DNA from: Rhypophila decipiens
Lineage: Eukaryota; Ascomycota; Sordariomycetes; Sordariales; Naviculisporaceae
Direction of reading: 5' to 3'
DNA: 64,000 nucleotides
Assembly: GCA_033297075.1 (NCBI GenBank)
Contig: MU858101.1
Location: 144,291 to 208,290, forward strand
Shown here piece after piece: positions 56,780 to 64,000 of the stretch. Position 1 is the stretch's first letter. Each line of letters opens with the position of its first letter. The position numbers and the translations under genes are program-made. A model generated the notes under the pieces. That model was not told where the DNA came from, did not search any database, and saw only the letters and a list, made by a program, of their open reading frames with translations.

Positions 56780-57931
56780 GGTGCGAGACTTCAAGTTGAC
56801 TTGGTAGAGCAAAGCAAGGAAGGCGAGACCAAACTTAAGTTTTCTCGCCACGATACCCTTCTAGTTGACCCGGGAGACTCTACCAAGAGCTCATTGTATA
56901 TATGTACGTACATGTACGTACGGCATGTAGTTCTCGTCGCAAACGCAAACCAGTACAGAACCTGAATATCCGGACGTAATTATCTGACCACCCTGATGAT
57001 AATAGCATAATACGAGATGCAGTATGCAGGGGGCTAGAACTAGTGGTTGTCGACGTGACTACAGCAGTCCGAGAGGTGATCGACGTGACTGCCAGACTCT
57101 GACAAAGTCCGAGAAATCGAGGTTACAATATTGAGTACTAATGCAAAGGTCTAGTACTTCTTGTTGTCGACGTGACTGCCTTGAACAAAAGTCCGCGATG
57201 GTCGAGGTTACAATATTGAGTATGCAGGGGTCGATCAGCTGTCGAGGTGACTGCTTTGGGTCAAGCTTTGACTAGGGGTTACACAGACGGTCAACCAACC
57301 TCTACCAAGATGGTGGGAATGCAATTACCCATATTACATCAGAAATTAGTCCGAGCCTGAGGTAATATCACCGGGTATCACATTTCGTGGATCCCGAGGC
57401 ACCCCGAAAAGGGCGGCAACAGCTGGTTGGTAGACATGGAAGCTCACTATGATCAGATGAGCCTGTGAAGAATATGGAAACCGGGTTGAGTGTGGAGGGT
57501 ACCTTACATATGCAAGGAACAATTCAATACTTACCACGGTGCTAAGACGGATGGCTATTTAGACTGGCTACGGATGCCATTGAGTTCCATAAATACCTAG
57601 GTACGTGTGAAGCAATCTGGTGGAACTGGATCAAATCGGGACAGCCCCTGAACTGACTGACGCCTTGCCTTGGCAGTGTTCAGTAATACACACACACACA
57701 CACACAGTTGATTGCGCCCACATCGAGAATACGCTCAAATACGCCCTGTTGCCAGCCGTTGGACAAAATCCCTTGCCGTATTCTGTCACTGCTGGTTCCA
57801 ACGCGATCCCATATATTCGGGTCTCGCAAAACTTTGCTTCAAATCCACCAGAACTCTTTCGAAATTGCTCATTCATTCCCTTGCTGATTCTCTTTCTCGA
57901 GTCGTAGTAGACGGCTATTACTCTCCTGGCC
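56780..57931. promoter_or_regulatory. Shared divergent promoter of the LysM and GH18 genes, with repeats
   Basis: 1.15 kb between the two start codons. From about 57050 to 57255 it holds imperfect direct repeats built of TCGACGTGACTGC-like units and two exact copies of GAGGTTACAATATTGAGTA (57118-57136 and 57209-57227). A (CA)n tract lies at about 57687-57706. The LysM-side has nested GTACGTACATGTACGTAC-type palindromes at 56902-56922. Any of these could be regulator sites for joint control. Confidence 0.6.
57118..57227. repeat. Direct repeats in the LysM/GH18 promoter
   Basis: GAGGTTACAATATTGAGTA occurs twice about 91 bp apart, each preceded by a TCGACGTGACTGC-like block and a GTCCG-G motif. 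The blocks are imperfect tandem copies of roughly 90-100 bp. Confidence 0.65.
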
Positions 57932-60900
57932 ATGAAGGCATTATTTGTTACTGCTTTGGTGCTGCTGCAGACCATTGGACTGTCCTCTGCTTCTCCTGAG
58001 TCGCCGCTGTATCCTCCGTCTCATCGAGGCATCCATGCACGTCGACTTGAGGTTGATGTGGCTCGGGACAATGACTCGGCTAGAGTCCTGAGTGTCTTGC
58101 AAGCAAGAGAGGACTACACATGTGGTCCCGGAAGTGAGTTCTTTACCTACTTAGGTATCTTCCGCAATGCTCGTGTAGCTAACATGCATGTCTCCAGGAC
58201 CTTGCGGCAATAAGGCATGCTGTGGTGGTAAGTAGTCATCTATTTTCACGATTAGCAATCCACAATACCGTTACTAAAATCAGCGTCTACCCTCTAGCAT
58301 CTGGAAACTGCGGCTACGGGTCTGTCTACTGTGGCGCAGGCTGTACGAGCAACTGCGATGCTGTTGCCGAGTGCGGCAAAGACTCCAAGGATGGCAAGAC
58401 CACCTGCCCGCTGAACACTTGCTGCTCCCAATACGGATTCTGCGGTACCACCAAAGGTATTGTACATCCATGTCACTCCCACTATGGCACAAGGTTTAAC
58501 ACGAGCACCTTTGCCAGATTTCTGTGGGACAGGCTGCCAGTCAAACTGCAATGAGAAGCCTTCGCCTCCGGGAGGGTCGACGAAAGGGAAGACCCTGTCA
58601 AGAGGTAAGTAACATGGGCTCGTGTGGAAAGCCGTGACTCACGGGCACCCAAGTTAACCAACAGGTTTACTTCTCTGTAGTTATTGGGTACTACGAGGCT
58701 TGGAACGCTCGGTCGAGTTGCCACAAGACATCGCCAAGCGACCTACCACGTAAGTACGAATGTTCATACAGCTTCAAGGTACGTCTATCATATACAGTCA
58801 CACATAGCTGACGACAAGTTCTGTCCAGTTGCCGCTTTAACCCATCTCAATTATGCCTTTGCCTACCTGGACCCGACATCGTTCAAGATCACAACCATGG
58901 ACGCGGCAACACCTATTACTCTGTTCGACGACATCTCGAGTCTCAAGACCACCAACCCGGACTTGAAGATCTTTGTGAGCATCGGCGGTTGGACGTTTTC
59001 CGACAACGATACCTACACACAGCCAATCTTTGGAAACATCGCCCGCAGTTCGTCCAACCGCCAGTTGTTTGCCGACGGACTGGTCGCCTTTTTGACTTAT
59101 TACGGATTTGACGGGGTTGATCTGGACTGGTAAATTAAGCAACAACTTTTCACTTGTCAGACAACTTGGACTTTGTTTGCTGACATTCTCTGTTTAAAAC
59201 ACAATAGGGAGTATCCTGGGGCTCCTGATCGAGGCGGCAAGAAGGAGGACACCAAGAACTATGTCGAGCTCGTCAAAACACTCCGAGCCACGTTTGATAA
59301 AACCGGGCGTAGCCTGGGTATCACCTTCACGGCGCCATCTTCGTTCTGGTATCTCAGGTGGTTCGATCTACCGGGCATGATGAAGTATTGCGACTGGGTC
59401 AACTTGGTATGTTTTCCCGCCTTTTACCCAATAACTACCTAGTACTGACTTAGCTTGTCATAGATGTCTTATGATCTCCACGGAACATGGGACAGCACCA
59501 ATCCGATGTAAGCCTTGTCTCTCTATTGTATACGAATCCATGCAGTGCACATATTGATCAATACCAAATTTATAGTGGCGCCATCGTCCAAGGGCATACC
59601 AATCTGACAGAGATCAAGTTGGCCGCGGAGCTGTTCTGGCGCGTCAAGATCCCACCTCACCAAATTGCCCTGGGCTTCGGCTTCTACGGTCGGGCCTTCA
59701 CACTGGCCAATCCCAGCTGTACAACACCAGGGTGTCCTTTCTCAGGAGGTGCAAAACCAGGTGTCTGCACCAAGACAAGCGGATGTAAGTGCTGATACCA
59801 TAGCAAACCTTCAATTTTTGCCTGCCTGTTCCTCTGCTAAAACCTTGTCAACAGATCTTGCCTATTATGAGGTGCAAGACATCTTGAAGAAGAACCCCAA
59901 CATCAAGGTGATCCACGACAAAGAATCAGCCGTAAAGTACTTCACGTTCGACACAAACCAGTGGATCTCGTACGATGACAAGGACACTTTTAAGCAAAAG
60001 GTCGACTGGGCGAATGATGTTGGGTTCTCGGGATCCTTGATATGGGCGTCTGATCTGGGTACGTCACGGTCAAGGGTCAACATGACAATCACAGCCATGT
60101 CTACATGTTCCATTGATTCTAACTGCCGTACTGGGACAGACGACTTCGACTTTTCAGCGCATGCGGCTCTCACGGGCAAAGACAAACTGACCATCAACTC
60201 ACCAAAAAACAAAAGGATGCTTCTAGGGGGCCAGAGGACCAAAGACGACCTGAACTCGTACCTCCGCAAGGACTGCTACGTCCAGCCGGACTCGCTCACT
60301 GCTTGCAAGTCAGGTGATCAGCAGGTTGGCTATGACAAAGCTGGGAGGGTAAGTACTAGTAATTCTTGAAACAAGTGTTATTACTAATTAGATGGGGATT
60401 GGACATGTAGTCAAAAGATTACAAGCCCATCTGCTGCCCCATGGGCAGCGGCATGACCAAATGCCAATGGCGAGGCGGCACCGGTGGAACGAATGCCGGA
60501 AGGGACTGCAACGGACAGTGCCACGCGGGCGAGGTCAAGATCACCATGTCCGACTATGGCGGTGAACCGGGGGAATCCTCCGAGAACGCCCACTGCACCA
60601 GAGGTCAAAAGGCGTTTTGTTGCGAAATGGGTATATTCAATGATATTCTCAGCCAATGCAAGTGGTCCGATGGAGTGTAAGTTCAAGTTTCCCGTGGAGA
60701 ATATGGCCTTATAGTTTTCTTGCTGATCCGTCCCGGGAAACTTCGTGCAATGCAGTGGAAGCTCGTGCAAGAGTGACCAACAACGAATCGCGTACATGTG
60801 GGACAAGACGGGCTGGGGCACAGTTTTCAAGCACGGCAACGAGTTCTGTTGCCCCAAGGATGATCCCCTACCGCTGCTGGACTGCCGCTGGGTCGGCAAG

Positions 60901-62306
60901 GGCGATTGTGCCGACAACACGTGTGGGGCGTCAGAGGTGACCCTCATGACAGATGAACGAGGAGACTCGTACAGCGGCTGCGCTTGTAAGTGTACCTGGT
61001 AGTCTTTGCCGCCACCTGTCTTGGCGGAATACCTAACTCAAAGACAATACAAATAGGGGGACGAAAGCGAGCTCTCTGCTGCACGCCAAACACACAGACG
61101 CTCCAAACCGAGACGTGCGACTATGACTTTTGCAAATTGATCGAGAACCGGTCCGCATGCGAAGACGAAGCCGGCTACAATGATGAAGAGGGCTACACGA
61201 GCTTGCTCAAGCGTTCTTCCTACATCACTGGCGACGGTCGCACGCTCTGGACCTATGAAGATGGCGGTGTGACTGATACTAGTAACTCGGAAGAAGAGCA
61301 CGAGAATCATCTCCTGGCCCGAGCCGCCTTACCCGGACAGCCACGACCCAAGATCCTTTCGCTGGTCAAGCTGACAGGCTCCGCCATCTACAAAGGCTAC
61401 GACTTGACCGTGACAAGCCGGCCTTACTGGCCCGGATTGAAGAGCCTCAAAGGTGACGGGTCCGACACGCTTTTCATCAGAGGCGGCTACACTCTGCTCA
61501 AAGACGCGTGCGGCTCGACGGCCATGAAGTTCATCCCCGCCGCAGAACTACCCAAGACGGGCTTCCAGCTGGAACATCTCCGCGAGGTCAACATGATCGA
61601 CAGCTTCGTAAGGAGCCTGATCTCTCATAAGCTCTTTTCCGGTGCCGAAATGAAGAACAAGCTCGACCCCTTGGCCGTGTACAGGGGCTGGAACAAAGTG
61701 TACGACGTCAGCCTCCCCCAGATCGGCGTGGCCGTCAAGGATGCGCTGGATTATACCTTCCCAAAGACACCCAACGACCGCATCTACGAAACGATTGGGT
61801 CGTATGCCTATCGCCAAGGCGTGACTTTCCTCCCGGGGCCGCTCAACCTCCTCAAACGGACCTTGATGATGGGCAACTCCCCACTTGGTACCGTCAGCAA
61901 TTTCAACAGTCTGCTGGCTGATGTGGCAAGCAGAGGAGACGAAGTGGCACTGAAAAAGGTGCTCGGGTCAATGCAGGGATCCGTTGCCATCTTCAACTAC
62001 CTCAACGACGCTGTCTTGCACCGAGCTTTCACATTTGCTGGCGCGACCCTGACCACCGAGATGAGCCGCGCAGACCAATACATGCCCGAGCTTAAAGGGA
62101 TCCTGGCTGCTTGGAAGGAGTGGGAGCCCGACTACTATAACCATGTGGTGGCCCTAGCGACAGAGTGGCTCACCATCCGTGGAGGCATGGTCGCCCAAAA
62201 GTTCGCTGGGAGTGTAGCCGGCAACCCGGCTGCGTTGAAGCTTGTCTCCGAGGCGGCACTGGTGGTGTCGCAGGCAAACCAGATCAAGTCTCCGTTGGCA
62301 CCGTAG
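57932..62306 (+). CDS. Subgroup-C GH18 chitinase with CBM18 module (killer-toxin-like)
   Basis: Fourteen exons fit in phase from ATG 57932 to 62306, most introns 50-80 nt; 1152 residues. Order: signal peptide (about 1-20); hevein-type CBM18 CCSQYGYCG (about 120); GH18 barrel starting VIGYYEAW, with SIGGW and the catalytic DGVDLDWEYP (about 277-286, Glu acid present, split by an intron), and MSYDLHG; barrel end SLIWASDL-DDFDFSAH. After it come two Cys-rich repeats (SKDYKPICCP..., DKTGWGTVF...FCCP) and a 350-residue C-terminal domain of unknown fold. This is the layout of subgroup-C fungal chitinases related to the chitinase-bearing subunit of yeast killer toxins, thought to act on other fungi's or own walls. 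No LysM seen here; the divergent neighbour supplies them. Confidence 0.9.
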
Positions 62307-62631
62307 CATGTAGAGAGTAGTTGATATTTTTCTCCCGAAACATTTTTGCTTTGGTGAAGTATTGGTAGCACGTAATAATGGATACGAGTTCATCCAACCG
62401 TTATTGAACGTTTCATCGGATACGAAAGGTTTTCACACAATCTGTTTTTTATATTATCCTTCCTTCTCACCTGTCACTACAAAGAAATCAATCGTATTCT
62501 CAAGGGTTAATATCATCACCTTGCCGCACGAACTGAAGGACACTGAAAAAAATAACGGAAAAAGGGATCCCTAGGACTTCTTTTCACATCCCGGCAAGTT
62601 CCTCCGAGATGACCTCTACACTGAACGCAGA
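62307..62631. other. 3' flank of the chitinase gene
   Basis: AT-rich, no feature. Confidence 0.4.
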
Positions 62632-62919
62632 GTGAATGATGAAGAAGAATACACACCGTGTCTAGTCTCCTGGCTGGAAAATGTCGACGAATATACGCCC
62701 CGCATACGGCCGATATTTCTTTTGACGAGTTCATACGTGGGTTCGGATAACACAGAGTGGGATTATGTCCGTATCAGACAGGCCATACGGGAGTTGGCCC
62801 AACACGCCGGAATTGGGTTCCACGTTTTGAACCCAGGCTGGTTTCCGGAGCCGCTAGGGGATCCGGACTATGAGGAGCCCCTAAAATGGGCTGTGATAAG
62901 GCAACGGTCGGGATTATGA
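62632..62919 (+). CDS. Possible small protein or fragment
   Basis: A frame of 95 codons from an ATG, Trp/Tyr/Pro-rich with IRQAIRELAQHAG and HVLNPGWFPEPLG. Composition looks coding rather than random, but I recognise no family and see no exon up- or downstream to join. Could be a lineage-specific gene or a leftover of a longer one. Confidence 0.3.
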   Translation: MNDEEEYTPCLVSWLENVDEYTPRIRPIFLLTSSYVGSDNTEWDYVRIRQAIRELAQHAGIGFHVLNPGWFPEPLGDPDYEEPLKWAVIRQRSGL

Positions 62920-63171
62920 ATCAAAGCTGAGAGGACCCTTACCAAGTCTGTAATAAGAAAGTGATCAGTACCTTAGAAGACTAGGAAGGAGCAAGTACGG
63001 ATGTTAAATCTTATTTTTGCTCCTACAACGAAGACGCTTCCTTTCTTTCCTTAAAAATTATCTTTACTGCTCCTCTGTCGCCATATAAGAAGTCTCGTGC
63101 GATTTAGACATCATGGGCATAAAAGCCTGAGCTGAGAGGTCAACTTCAGAAAAGTACAGCTTCATATTCTC
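62920..63171. other. Gap before the edge gene
   Basis: No feature seen. Confidence 0.4.
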
Positions 63172-63992
63172 TTATATACTTGAGGCCCACTGTCGCGTTC
63201 TTACCCTGGTCTGACGTAACTCCCAGCCCAGATTCTCTGTTTCATTCTCCCCACTTTCGCTCATAGAGCCTCGTACTTCGGCAGACGGTTGTACCACATC
63301 TGATACAACGGGTGCGGGCGGCGTTGCTTGTTGTTGCTCAGGAGCTTTCTCATTATCAGGCTCTGGATGGGCCACAAGAAGGAAATACATTGCGACTATC
63401 AGTAGTATTCCTGCGCCCACACAGGGAAACCACTGTCCTGTTCATATAAGGCGAGTTAGCATATATATGGCTGCTCATGGACCCGTGCCCATGATGCATT
63501 CGTGGGCCACTCACCAATGCTAGCAAAAGGTTCTGTCTGATAACTGAGCTGAGGGCTGCCAAAGTTTCTCTCGGTGAGAACTAGTACGGAGACGAATGCC
63601 GGGAAGAAGAACATGAGTTGGGCGACGGAGAGAAAGCTTTCGAGAATCATGGTGGTTCTAGGTAACAACGCATCGACCGCCGCGAATCGTATCTTCCAGT
63701 TGCTGTCCAATATTCTGGTCCACATTCGTATTGCCGAGATGATGGACGGTATACAGCACGCAGCGGCCATGAGTATAAATTTGCCCACGGATAGCCTGTC
63801 TGGTACGGGTACGACGTAGATGTTGTTTGCTGAACCCTGGCGAAGGGGAGAGTAAGGGCCGTGATTGACGGAGCAGGTCAAACCGCATGCAAGGTTGTCA
63901 TCGTAGGGATGGATGGATGGATGGAATTTATTTCGCCCGGAGGCACTGAGCCTAAAGGGCCTATGCACGCTAACTACATTCGGTTCATCCAA
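63172..63992 (-). CDS. Fungal membrane protein of unknown function, 5' end outside
   Basis: Two exons visible, 63992-63515 and 63437-63172, phase 1 intron with GTGAGT donor. There is no in-frame ATG before the conserved part, so the start lies beyond the right edge or on an earlier exon. The sequence reads YSPLRQGSANNIYVVPVPDRLSVGKFILMAAACCIP, a pattern I know from a fungal family of unknown membrane proteins, with helices at about IPSIISAIRMW, MFFFPAFVSVLVL and, after the splice, GAGILLIVAMYFLLV. The C-terminus is Pro/Gln/Glu-rich and cytoplasmic-like. A (GGAT)n run at about 63908-63922 falls in the 5' part. Confidence 0.65.
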
Positions 63993-64000
63993 ATCCGCCA

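Noticed and set aside
57687..57706. (CA)n tract as a functional element
   Set aside because: Simple dinucleotide repeat; nothing beyond its position in the promoter supports a role.
1..64000. CRISPR arrays, phage or bacterial operons
   Set aside because: Spliced genes and fungal families throughout; no spaced direct repeats of CRISPR type seen.

Overview
The window is nuclear DNA from a filamentous ascomycete (Pezizomycotina, most likely Sordariomycetes). Genes carry several short introns (about 45-135 nt) with GTRNGT donors, CTRAY branch sites and YAG acceptors. The families present are typical of moulds: UstYa/DUF3328, HET, NACHT STAND proteins, SAT4 rhodopsin-type receptors, LysM and CBM18 proteins, subgroup-C GH18 chitinase, heme-thiolate peroxygenase and an OrsD protein. 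No bacterial, viral or organellar genes were seen. Several broken genes carry C-to-T type changes, some in CpA context, as expected from repeat-induced point mutation (RIP).

Layout. 0-8.5 kb: the end of a CorA-like transporter, a fructosamine-3-kinase gene with an apparent 1-nt frameshift, a lysine-rich unknown protein, a probable intron-containing tRNA, an Ala-rich C4 zinc protein, and an unknown protein whose frame is crossed by one TAG that a 135-nt intron could remove. 10-12 kb: a lone UstYa-type gene and a secreted CBM18 protein. 13-20 kb: a DUF7025-type AAA ATPase divergent from a STAND-like protein without a Walker A lysine, then a coiled-coil protein. 20-28 kb: an SDR protein with altered catalytic Tyr and a very long Hst3/Hst4-type sirtuin.

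29-36 kb is a damaged defence-type region: a 175-bp MITE, a HET-protein relic without its HET domain, a 59-residue IFI6/IFI27-like protein, and a NACHT NLR pseudogene. The pseudogene carries a stop codon, a 508-bp inverted-repeat element in an intron, and a 106-bp insertion with a 5-bp target duplication. 36.7-49 kb: redox genes (GMC oxidoreductase, heme-thiolate peroxygenase, KstD-like flavoprotein), an OrsD protein and a SAT4-family membrane protein. 49-52 kb: an FG-GAP/VCBS relic with three stops that runs in frame into an unrelated acidic protein.

53-64 kb: a fungal-specific unknown protein, a divergent pair made of a secreted multi-LysM protein and a CBM18-GH18 killer-toxin-like chitinase around a repeat-bearing promoter, and the 3' part of a membrane-protein gene cut by the window edge.

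Likely functional links (inference): the LysM/GH18 pair as a co-regulated chitin module; GMC oxidase and peroxygenase as a possible H2O2 source and user; the HET, NACHT and AAA/STAND-like genes as a decaying self/non-self recognition neighbourhood. Exon borders were assigned by eye from splice motifs and frame; none is backed by transcripts.
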